Shown one piece after another: positions 1 through 8,320 of a DNA stretch of 64,000 nt. The notes below the pieces were generated by a model, which saw only the letters and a list, made by a program, of their open reading frames with translations, was not told the origin of the DNA and made no database searches. A program made the translations under genes and the position numbers. Source of the DNA: Nanohaloarchaea archaeon SW_7_43_1 (GTDB lineage Archaea; Nanohalarchaeota; Nanosalinia; Nanosalinales; Nanosalinaceae); the NCBI GenBank assembly GCA_003009795.1, contig PXPE01000001.1, positions 1 to 64,000 of the forward strand, written 5' to 3'. Position 1 is the first letter of the stretch. The number at the start of each line of letters is the position of its first letter.

Positions 1-3000
1 GCGACTTCGTGATCTGTTTCGACAGATCAATGCGAGAGCATGGGCATACGCGGTGAACTGAAACATCTAAGTAGCCGCAGGACTAGAAATCAATCGAGAT
101 TCCCTTAGTAGAGGCGATCGGAAGGGGAATTATGCACAAACTGAACGAAGCTCCGAGAGGATCTTTGGATGTGGGTTTTGGCCGTCTTTGGAACCGATTC
201 TCCTAGGTAAAGTTTGCTGGAAAGCAACACCATAGAGAGTGATAGTCTCGTAGTCAATGGAGAAAACGTTCTTGGACGTGCCGAGAGTAGCATGGGTTGG
301 AAATCCTGTGTGAATATGGGAGGCACTATGTCTTCCAATGCTGAATACTTCTCGAGTCCGATAGCGCACTAAGTACTGTGAAGGAAAGCTGAAAAGCACC
401 CCTAGAAAGGGGTTGAAAAGAGCCTAAAACTATCTGGTGGTAGGTTAGATACGGCATTAAAGCATCGAAACTCTTTAACGAACTTGGCGAGAGCCTCTAG
501 TAGGACAGAATGGAGCAGTGTCGTATCATCCGTTTTGAAAAACGGGGCAGGGAGTTTGTTGCCGTGGCAAGGCTAACCACCTTTCGGTGGGGAGTCACAG
601 GGAAACCAAGAAGTCCGCAATGCTTTGCATGAGGGACCGCGTTATAATCAGCGTGAAGTCACCGCAACATGATCCGAAACCGGTCGATCCTGGTCTGGCT
701 AGGTTGAAGCGGCGCGAAAGCTCCGTGGAGGACCGAACCGCTGCTGCGATGCAAGCGCTCGGATAAGCTGGATCAAGGGGTGAAATGTCAATCGAGATCG
801 GTGATGGCTGGTTCCTTTCGAAATAGATCGAAGTCTAGCCTCAGGCGAGACGGCTCACGAGGTAAAGCTACTGATTCTGGGTTCCTGAGTTCGCGCTCAG
901 GCCCGGAGTCAAACTCTGAACTCTTGAGCGTTGCAGACCCTGGGAGCGAGGGGCGGTGCGTAAGGTACCGTTCCGAGAGGGAAACAACCCAGAGCAAGGT
1001 TAAGGCCCCCAATTCCTGACTAAGTGTCTTTTGAAGGGAGTCACGGTTCTCAGACAGCGGGGAGGTTAGCTTAGAAGCAGCTACCCTTTAAAGATAGCGT
1101 AACAGCTCACCCGTTGAGAGCTGTGGCACCTAAAATGGACGGGGCTCAAGTCAGGAGCCGAGACCTTGCCATCGTCTCTGACGATGGATAGAAAGGCGAT
1201 CTGTGTGGACAGAAGCACGGCCGTGAGGTCGCGTGGACCGCATAGATACGAAAATCCTGCCGGCAGTACCAGCGACAGACAGGTGAGAATCCTGTCCACC
1301 GTAAGAGGAAGGGTTCCTCAGCAATGATTATCAGCTGAGGGTTAGTCGATCCTAATCCAGTCCGTAATTCGAGACTGGAGAACAGGTAATCAGGTTAATA
1401 CTCCTGAACCAATCTGTATCATCTTCGTCTCGGGATATCGGAAGCTGCGTCTTCGCGCAGTCCAAGCAGTTAATGTGTGCAAGCGTAATGCATCGACCAC
1501 ATGAAACTGTGATGGGTCTGGGAATAATCCCGGATCTCCGAGATTCCTGGGACCTTTGAAAAGATACAGACGGCCGTACCAAGAACCAGCACAGGTCCTC
1601 TGGCTGAGTAGGCTAAGGTGTCTCGGGTATAAACTCGGCTTAGGGAATTCGGCAAGTTAGCTCCGTACGTTCGCAAGATGGAGTACCTATCCACTCGCTT
1701 GGATAGGTTTCAATAACTAGGCCGGCTCGACTGTTTACTAAAAACATAGCCGACTGCTAGTCCGAAAGGATTTGTATAGTCGGCGACTCTTGCCCAGTGC
1801 CAGCACCTGAAACCTCCGTTCAGGGAGAAGAAGGGCTGGTAAACGGCGGCAGTAACTATGACTGTCTTAAGGTTACTTTTAGTTGCCTTAATAAAATCTG
1901 GCTATATGCTGGAACGTCTCTACGATGTAGAAACAGACTACTGTTCTCTAAAGAGAGCAGCGACCTCTAAAAGTGTTCTACAAAGAGATAACCAGCAGGA
2001 AAGACTTCCAAGTTTGGAAGAATCCTCAGAGACTGTACGTCAGACCCGTTAGATCGGGAAGATACAGTCCGACCTTCACGGCGACGTGAAGAGGTTGCCT
2101 CGCAGCGACACGCCTTTCTCAAGATTGAGAGGTCAGTATCGGTCTTTTTCCGAGAAAGTAACAGATGTGAGCGTAGTCCCTTGCCAACTAATTGTTGGCC
2201 CGCATCAATAGAGGAACGAGGTCGGCACTGTCCCAAGCCGTGGCCCGGTGAACCCACCATACCGGCGCATAGGCCGGTGACTTCTAGTGGGAAGCGAAGA
2301 CCCTGTGAACCTTTACTGCAGTCTGTCGTTGCTGCGGGGGTCCGAGTGTGAAGTGTAGTTAGGAGACGTTACAGAGATGCATGCGCTAGCATGTCGCCCA
2401 GTCGCCCATTGGACACTAACCTCTCGGAACCCCGCGGCTTACCTCTACGGAGGGACAGCCACAGCTGGGCAGTTTAACTGGGGCGGTATCCATCTGATAA
2501 TAAATCAGATGGGTCCAAAGGTAGGCTCAGTCCGGTCAGAAATCGGACGTAGAGTACAAGGATAAAAGCCTGCCTGACTGGTTCCTTATCAATACGAGAA
2601 CCAGGCGCGAAAGCGTGGCCTAGCGAACCCCTGTGGCCAACTAGTGAGGCCCAGGTATGACAGAAAAGGTACTCCAGGGATAACTGGATTGTCTAGGGCG
2701 CGAGCTCACATCGACCCCTAGGCTTGTTACTTCGATGTCGGCTCTCCGTATCCTGGCTGTGCAACAGCAGCCAAGGGTGGGGGTGTTCACCCATTAAAAC
2801 GGATCGTGAGCTGGGTTTAGATCGTCGTGAGACAGATCTGTTGCTATCTGCTAGAAGTGTTTTTGTGGTCTGAGAGGAAAGTCCGGACAGTACGAAAGGA
2901 ACCCTGGACTGAGGCCTCTGGTGTATCTGTCGTCCGGAAGGGCGGTGCAGAGTAGCCACGCCTCATAGTCGTAAGAGCTGAAAGCATCTAAGCTCGAAAG

Positions 3001-3222
3001 ATTCCTCAAAAAGAGACCGCTTCCGTTCTTGTAGAAGACAAGTTTGATAGAGTGGCGGTGTAAGAACCAAGGCAACGAGGTTCTCAGCCGACCACTACTA
3101 AACACGGGTTCCAACTCGGCGGACGGTGTCACCAGCTTGAGCTCTAACATTGAACTTGCTCCGCAAGGAGTTGGTTCATTGAAAAGATCGTTGAGCTCGG
3201 TTGGCTTATAGGTGGTCAAACC
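1..3222 (+). rRNA. 23S ribosomal RNA, 5'-truncated by the window edge, interrupted by an intron
   Basis: The sequence follows large-subunit rRNA from about E. coli position 165 onward. Conserved blocks include the helix around 58-90 (GAACTGAAACATCTAAGTA), the GGAGGACCGAACC block near 727, the TAACTATGACTGTCTTAAGG helix 69 block at 1854-1872, the peptidyl-transferase segments near 2670-2860 and the sarcin-ricin loop (AGTACGAAAGGA) at 2889-2900. The 3' end is estimated at about 3222, after the CGTTGAGCT block; the exact processing site is not visible. The gene is continuous except for a 296-nt insertion at 1874-2169. No 5S rRNA gene follows in the next kilobase. Several long open frames cross this gene on both strands and are not coding. 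Confidence 0.97.
1874..2169 (+). ncRNA. Group I self-splicing intron in 23S rRNA (site equivalent to E. coli 1931)
   Basis: A 296-nt insertion splits the universally conserved CTTAAGGT / AGCGTAGT junction after helix 69. P1 is clear: exon TAAGGT (1868-1873) pairs with the internal guide GCCTTA (1885-1890), ending in the diagnostic U.G pair at the 5' splice site. P3 is TCTGGC (from 1897) with GTCAGA (from 2039). P4 is TGCTGG (from 1908) with CCAGCA. Q-like ATAACCAGCAGGAAAG lies near 1989-2002. R-like CTCAGAGACTGTACG (2025-2039) and S-like GAAGATACAGTCC (2058-2070) form P7 by GACTGT/ACAGTC. P8 is a CCCG/CGGG hairpin, and a GCGA tetraloop caps P9 near 2082. The last intron base is G. The TATATGCTGG...CCAGCAGGAAA core resembles subgroup IB. 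No homing endonuclease is encoded, so it is a minimal ribozyme. Group I introns in archaeal rRNA are known but were recognised only recently. Confidence 0.93.
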
Positions 3223-3354
3223 TTCAACTTTCTGTACACAATTACTTTTCTACTATATCAAGCAATTCTTCTCCAAATGTGAGTGTTTACCTAAAGTGAA
3301 CAGTGATTAATTCCTGGTAACAAGCTTAAATCGTTTAGCCAATATATAGGTATT

Positions 3355-3816
3355 AGAGGAGGTGGAGTGGACACCACCGCTGGCATTCAGGGTATAAGTG
3401 TATCGGACGTAACAGGAAGATCGCTGCTGAATGTTGAGTGAGGAAAGTCCTGACACCCTACCCCCGACTCTCTGAGTTGCGGGTTTGAGAAAGCTGTAAG
3501 GCTTTCGAGTCCGTGAAGCAGGTGCTAAGACCTGTGTGCCGAGAGGCATCGGGATCAACCACAACCCGTGTAATAGCAGGGTAGCGAGATCCAAGGTCCG
3601 CAGAAACGCCACGGCTCCTATAATTTAGGAGAATCGCTGAAACGTGTTCCATCTCACGGTGCAAGCTTAGTACAGTGCAAGTGCGGATTGGAGGTAGGTC
3701 TCTGATCTTCGCCAAGTGAAATGTGTTCCACGGTCTTTCCCGTCCGGAAAGACTGTTGAGGAAGGATTTTTCATCCTTCGACATAGAACAGAATCGGGCT
3801 TACTCCCACCACCTCT
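3355..3816 (+). ncRNA. rnpB: RNase P RNA
   Basis: This is the catalytic RNA of RNase P, which matures tRNA 5' ends. The ends pair to form P1: AGAGGAGGTGG (3355-3365) with CCACCACCTCT (3806-3816), ten of eleven positions complementary. The CR-I signature GAGGAAAGTCC is at 3440-3450, and the CR-V signature ACAGAATCGGGCTTAC is at 3788-3803; in the family these two form P4. About 460 nt is at the long end for archaeal type A RNAs, partly because of extended internal hairpins such as the CCTTCCTCAAC region near 3760. A TATA-like CTTAAAT lies about 30 nt upstream, so it probably has its own promoter. The boundaries are inferred from P1. Confidence 0.93.
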
Positions 3817-3855
3817 ACATTCATCTTTTTGAAGTTTCACATCCAACTTTATAGT

Positions 3856-4017
3856 ATGGCTAAAGACAACGAAGTTCAGATGCCCTCCAGCCAGGGAGGA
3901 CTTGTACAGTACTTCGATGCGGATTCAGGAGTACAGATAGATCCTAAGATGGTCATAGCATTTACAGTAGGTGTAGTAATTTTAGAACTCGCACTTCACA
4001 TGAGGATTCTGGCTTAA
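3856..4017 (+). CDS. secG: Preprotein translocase subunit SecG (Sec61 beta)
   Basis: A 53-residue tail-anchored protein, the small third subunit of the archaeal SecYE-Sec61beta channel. It has the family's N-terminal MPSSQGGLVQYFDAD stretch followed by a conserved I-D-P-K and one C-terminal membrane segment (about residues 33-50). Length is typical for the family. The ATG at 3856 (MAKDNEV) is chosen over an upstream in-frame codon because archaeal homologues begin with M-A-K. It sits between RNase P RNA and tRNA-Arg and is probably monocistronic. Confidence 0.95.
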   Translation: MAKDNEVQMPSSQGGLVQYFDADSGVQIDPKMVIAFTVGVVILELALHMRILA

Positions 4018-4065
4018 CTGGAAACTTTATTTAATACTTTACAAAGAACCTGTTTCTATACAGAA

Positions 4066-4229
4066 GGGCCCGTAGCTCAGCTTGGACAGAGCAACCGGCT
4101 TCTAGAGTCCGCTTGGCTCAAAGTTTTCTGGATTTGAGAGCTGCACCACTGAACAGCAGTTAAACCAGGAGTTGGAGCGAACTGGCTTAGGTTACCGGTA
4201 GGTCGAGGGTTCAAATCCCCCCGGGTCCG
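4066..4229 (+). tRNA. tRNA-Arg (UCU) with an 89-nt intron
   Basis: The exons are 4066-4104 and 4194-4229 (75 nt mature). The acceptor stem is GGGCCCG/CGGGTCC with discriminator G; CCA is not encoded. The D arm, an ACCGG/CCGGT anticodon stem and a TTCAAAT T loop are present. The spliced loop reads C-T-TCT-A-A, giving anticodon UCU. The intron (4105-4193) sits between positions 37 and 38, the canonical archaeal site. A TTTAATA box lies about 30 nt upstream. The T stem contains one A-C mismatch, which is slightly unusual. Confidence 0.93.
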
Positions 4230-4323
4230 TTCAAAATTTGATACCAGCAGAAATTCTGCGACTTTTGTGAGACCTATCAGATGAAAAAGAAGCAACCAAT
4301 CTCAAACAGATCGGTTCAGTAAA

Positions 4324-5097
4324 ATGCCAGAGACAAATAGCTTGGAGGAAGCAGAAATAATTATACAGAAAATTCCCTCAGACATAGGGATACACAGAAA
4401 CCCGAGGAAAGGAGCTCTTAATGCACCCGAAATCCTGGTAGAAAATACTGAGTTCAGCCAGGAAATTCTGATAGATGAAATTTTTCCAGACGAATTCGAT
4501 CTGGAAGAAACCCAAAAAAGAATCAAAGATGATACCAAGGATTTGTTACAGTATCAAAAACCGATTCTGTCCATAGGCGGAGATCACTCAGTCTCCTTTC
4601 CGGTGATAAAAACACTGAAAGAGAAGCATCCCGATCTTAAACTTGTCTGGCTTGACTCTCACCTTGATCTAAAAAAGAAAGTCGACGACCACGTTTCACA
4701 CGATGTAGTTGTCCGTGAACTTCTGAAATGGGGATTTACTGAAAATGAGATCTGGTTTGTAGGAGTAACTGAAGTAGATCACGACGAGGAAGAGTTTACC
4801 AGAGACTCCGGATTTCACATATATCAAGCTGATGAAGTAGAAAAATTCGTCCGTGAGTTTAGGAAAGACGGTTCTCCTGTATATCTTTCCGTTGATATTG
4901 ATGTTCTGAAGGAAGAGATAGCGCCTGGAACCGGATACCCTGACGGAGAACTTACGGTAGAAAATGCAGAAAAAGTTATTGAAGCCGTCAAACCTGATTC
5001 TGCAGACCTTGTAGAAGTTGCGCCGCCATTTGATGAAGACGGGAAAACAGTAAGTAATGCAGGAAGAATACTGGAGAAACTTCAGAGGTGTTTTTGA
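4324..5097 (+). CDS. Agmatinase / arginase family hydrolase
   Basis: A 257-residue ureohydrolase. It would hydrolyse a guanidino group (agmatine to putrescine plus urea, or a related substrate) using two Mn ions. Metal-ligand motifs are visible: GGDHS with H88, DSHLD with D111/H113/D115, and SVDIDV with D191/D193 followed by APGTGYP. DSH instead of the usual DAH is a mild variation. Length is slightly below the 280-300 typical of the family. Substrate cannot be decided from sequence. A deoxyhypusine synthase is encoded 13 kb away, and in haloarchaea an agmatinase-like enzyme has been implicated in hypusine formation, so a role in that route is possible but is inference. A trehalase gene follows on the same strand after 49 nt. 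Confidence 0.88.
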   Translation: MPETNSLEEAEIIIQKIPSDIGIHRNPRKGALNAPEILVENTEFSQEILIDEIFPDEFDLEETQKRIKDDTKDLLQYQKPILSIGGDHSVSFPVIKTLKEKHPDLKLVWLDSHLDLKKKVDDHVSHDVVVRELLKWGFTENEIWFVGVTEVDHDEEEFTRDSGFHIYQADEVEKFVREFRKDGSPVYLSVDIDVLKEEIAPGTGYPDGELTVENAEKVIEAVKPDSADLVEVAPPFDEDGKTVSNAGRILEKLQRCF

Positions 5098-5146
5098 CTC
5101 CTACATTATTTTGGTTTTTTCAAAATACAGTTTCAATTGGCATTCG

Positions 5147-6568
5147 ATGGATGAAAAGGCGCTCCAGGTAGAGGGAGATTTATTTGAGGCTGTACAGAAT
5201 TCGGAAATATTTGATGACTCGAAGACCTTTCCAGATGCCATTCTAACCACCAACAAAGAAACAGCTCTGGAAGATTTCAAAAATAAAGACATCAAGACTG
5301 CAGTAAACAGAAACTTTGAGATACCGGAAAGTCCAAACATCTCGATAGATAATAGAAGCTCCATGAGAGCCTATATAGAATCTTCATGGGATTCTCTCTT
5401 ACAGAGTTCATCAGACAAAAGCACGCTCATACCTCTGGAAAACAAATACGTGGCTCCCGGAGGTCGTTTCCGCGAACAGTATTACTGGGATTCCTACTTC
5501 TCAATGCTGGGACTGAAAGCTTCTGGAAGAACAAAAATACTTAGAGGAATGGTTGAAAACTTCTCCTCACTGATAGAAAGATTCGGCTTCATACCTAATG
5601 GAAACAGAATTTACTTCCTTGACAGATCACAACCGCCATTCTTTGCCTACATGATCAATCTTTTGCCAGAAAACGAAAAAACAAAATATCAGGGAAATCT
5701 GGAGGAAGAATACCGTTTCTGGATGGATAGAAGAACAGTTAAGACAGAGAAAGGAGATAAGTTGAACCGTTACTGGAGCGAAAAAACAGTTCCGAGACCG
5801 GAGTCTTACGCGGAAGACTTTGAAACCGGTGGAAGTGAGAATTTTAGAGGTATAAGAGCCGCGTGTGAATCTGGCTGGGATTTCAGCAGCAGATGGGCGA
5901 ACAACGGACTTGAATCAATCAGGATAACTGACATAGCTCCTGTTGATCTAAACTGTTTCCTGTATGAAAACGAAAGAACACTTTCAGAACTGTCCTCAGA
6001 GCCTGAGAAGTCAGAAAAATACAGGGAAAAAATGTCTAGAAGAAAGAAATTGATAGACAAGTATTTCTGGAACGAGGGAGAAGGTTTTTACTTCGACTAC
6101 GATCTTGAGAACCAGAGGCAAACCGATACTTGGAGCTTGGCCGGAGCTGTACCTTTGTATGTGGAAGCTGCTTCGCAGAGACAGGCAGAGCAAGTCGCTG
6201 AAAACTTGGAGGAAAAGTTCTTGGAAAAAGGCGGATTTGTTACCAGCCTCACTAGATCAGGACATCAGTGGGACTATCCAAATGGGTGGGCTCCTCTACA
6301 GTGGATAGTCTATCAAGGACTGAGAAATTATGGTTTCGACCAGTTAGCAGAGATGGCTGCAAAGAAATGGATTGAAATGAATCGGGAGATATTCCGGGAG
6401 ACCGGTAAGATGTATGAAAAATACAATATTGTCGATCCTATGTCCGAAGTTGAGGACGGCGAATACCCCGTACAAGAAGGATTTGGCTGGACGAATGGTG
6501 TGACACTCATGATGTTGAAAAAACTGGGAGAAACATCTGGTTCCGTTAGCAGTGACGGAATTACCTAG
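5147..6568 (+). CDS. Trehalase, glycoside hydrolase family 37
   Basis: A 473-residue hydrolase splitting alpha,alpha-trehalose to glucose. Both GH37 signatures are present: PGGRFREQYYWDSYF at residues 104-118 and QWDYPNGWAP at 374-383, with a GWDFSSRW catalytic-loop segment in between. No signal peptide is seen, so it is probably cytoplasmic, where it could use trehalose taken up as a compatible solute. The ATG at 5147 is preferred; an earlier in-frame ATG lies inside the upstream gene and would add 30 unrelated residues. It is co-directional with agmatinase and ArgRS and may share their transcript. GH37 enzymes are uncommon in archaea, so acquisition by transfer is plausible. Confidence 0.92.
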   Translation: MDEKALQVEGDLFEAVQNSEIFDDSKTFPDAILTTNKETALEDFKNKDIKTAVNRNFEIPESPNISIDNRSSMRAYIESSWDSLLQSSSDKSTLIPLENKYVAPGGRFREQYYWDSYFSMLGLKASGRTKILRGMVENFSSLIERFGFIPNGNRIYFLDRSQPPFFAYMINLLPENEKTKYQGNLEEEYRFWMDRRTVKTEKGDKLNRYWSEKTVPRPESYAEDFETGGSENFRGIRAACESGWDFSSRWANNGLESIRITDIAPVDLNCFLYENERTLSELSSEPEKSEKYREKMSRRKKLIDKYFWNEGEGFYFDYDLENQRQTDTWSLAGAVPLYVEAASQRQAEQVAENLEEKFLEKGGFVTSLTRSGHQWDYPNGWAPLQWIVYQGLRNYGFDQLAEMAAKKWIEMNREIFRETGKMYEKYNIVDPMSEVEDGEYPVQEGFGWTNGVTLMMLKKLGETSGSVSSDGIT

Positions 6569-6606
6569 AATAACTGTTTTGAATCTTCTCCGAACAATTG
6601 AATTTT

Positions 6607-8262
6607 ATGATAGCAGTGAAAGAGGAACTGGCAGAGAAACTGGAAGAAATATTGGAAGTAGAAGTAAAAGAGGATGACATTGAAATTCCCGAAGACGAAC
6701 ATGGAGACTTTGCCTATCCAGCTATGAAGGCAGCATCACAGAAGGAGGAGAATCCTCGGAAACTTGCTGAAGAAGCTTCAGAAAAGCTTGGGGCACTTGA
6801 CATTGTTGAACGAGTAGAAGTTGCCGGACCCGGATACCTTAACTTTCATCTTGATAGAGAAAAATATGCAAAGATCATAGAGGACATATTGGAATCAGAA
6901 AATATGGGTGTCAAGCAGAAAGAAGGCAGTATCCTTCTAGAGTTCTCCTCTCCAAACATTGCAAAACCGATGAACATAGGACATCTCAGAAACAATGCTT
7001 TAGGAGATTCTCTGAGAAGAACTCTCTCTTTTGTCGGATATGATGTCACCGCAGAAAACTACATAGGCGATCTCGGAACACAGTTTGGAAAGGTTATTTA
7101 CGGGCATAAAAACATTGAATCCGAGAAAGACTTCGAGGAAGAACCTATAGAGTACATGCTCGATATCTATGTCAAGTTTCACGACCTCGCAGAGGAAAAC
7201 ACAGAAATAGAGCACCAAGCCCAGGAATGGGCGAAAAAGATAGAGAAAAGAGATGATGAAGCAATCAGATTATGGAAAAAATTCCGCAGCGCAACACTGG
7301 AATATCACAGAGACGAATACGAAAGACTTGGAATCAAGTTCGACAGGATAACCGGTGAATCAACGGTATACGAGGACGCCAGAGAACTGGTAAAGCAAAT
7401 GGTTGAGGAAGGAAAGCTTGAACACGACGAAGACGGCTCGATTTTCTATGAGTTTAAAGAGGATGAATTACCTGGAGCAGTTGTTCTCAAGGCAGATGGA
7501 TCCACATTATACATTACCCGGGATCTCTACAACCTGAAGAAGAGGAATGAGGAAGGGTTTGACCACAACCTGTATGTTGTAGCCTCCGAGCAGGAGCTCC
7601 ACTTCAAACAGCTTTTCCAGATTGCAGAAGAATCAGGGATTGAAGCCGAGGGATCAGAGCATTTATCTTACGGAATGTTGAATCTTCCGGAAGGAAGTAT
7701 GTCGACCCGTAAAGGGCTTATAATAGAGCAGTCAGAGATATTTGACCGGGCGATTGAAATCGCTGAAGAAAAGGCTGAGGAGGAAATAAACCGCAGCCTG
7801 GAAAACGCTGAGGCAATCGGAATCGGTGCGGTGAAGTACAGTAATCTTTCAGTTTCGAGAAAAAAAGACATGGAGTTTGACTGGGATACTGCTCTATCCT
7901 TCCAGGGAGACTCCGGGCCTTACCTTCAATACTCCAATACCCGGGCTAAAAGCATCCTCGGAAAAACCGAGAGAGAACCAGAGTTATCAGGAGCTCTAAC
8001 TAGAGAAGAATATAGACTTGTGAAAAAACTGGGCGAGTTCCCGGAAAAGGTCGGGGAAACAGCTGAAAACAGAGAGCCAGCGAAAATCGCCAACTATCTC
8101 TCAAATCTGTGTGAAGAATTTAACAGCTTCTATCATTCCAGCCGAGTGATAGGCGAAAACGAGGAAACAGAGAAGAGAAGACTGAAAATAGTAAAACTTT
8201 TCTCAGATGTAACTGATCAAGGCATGAAACTACTCGGAATAGAGCCTTTAGAGGAGATGTAA
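6607..8262 (+). CDS. argS: Arginyl-tRNA synthetase
   Basis: A 551-residue class I synthetase charging tRNA-Arg. The N-terminal Add-1 domain occupies about residues 1-85. The HIGH motif appears as NIGHLRN near residue 125, within the family-typical FSSPNIAKPMNIGHLRN context. The KMSKS equivalent appears as SMSTRKG near 363. The C-terminal DALR anticodon-binding domain ends in GIEPLEEM. The ATG at 6607 was chosen; a TTG three codons upstream is possible. It stands next in line after trehalase. The tRNA-Arg(UCU) gene is 2.4 kb upstream, which is probably coincidence. Confidence 0.96.
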   Translation: MIAVKEELAEKLEEILEVEVKEDDIEIPEDEHGDFAYPAMKAASQKEENPRKLAEEASEKLGALDIVERVEVAGPGYLNFHLDREKYAKIIEDILESENMGVKQKEGSILLEFSSPNIAKPMNIGHLRNNALGDSLRRTLSFVGYDVTAENYIGDLGTQFGKVIYGHKNIESEKDFEEEPIEYMLDIYVKFHDLAEENTEIEHQAQEWAKKIEKRDDEAIRLWKKFRSATLEYHRDEYERLGIKFDRITGESTVYEDARELVKQMVEEGKLEHDEDGSIFYEFKEDELPGAVVLKADGSTLYITRDLYNLKKRNEEGFDHNLYVVASEQELHFKQLFQIAEESGIEAEGSEHLSYGMLNLPEGSMSTRKGLIIEQSEIFDRAIEIAEEKAEEEINRSLENAEAIGIGAVKYSNLSVSRKKDMEFDWDTALSFQGDSGPYLQYSNTRAKSILGKTEREPELSGALTREEYRLVKKLGEFPEKVGETAENREPAKIANYLSNLCEEFNSFYHSSRVIGENEETEKRRLKIVKLFSDVTDQGMKLLGIEPLEEM

Positions 8263-8320
8263 CGCAGTAATTCTGGAATCGTTGAACTTATTAACAACCG
8301 AAGCCAATTTTTCGTTGTAT

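Noticed and set aside
105-3219. Numerous open frames of 60-120 codons on both strands in the first 3.2 kb
   Set aside because: They lie across conserved 23S rRNA blocks and have no protein-like composition. The frame at 1858-2052 crosses the group I intron but has no LAGLIDADG or GIY-YIG motif.
2170-3222. Second intron in the 23S gene
   Set aside because: The sequence can be followed through all conserved blocks without a further unexplained insertion.
3307-3784. Two minus-strand open frames
   Set aside because: They coincide with RNase P RNA, whose structure explains the sequence.
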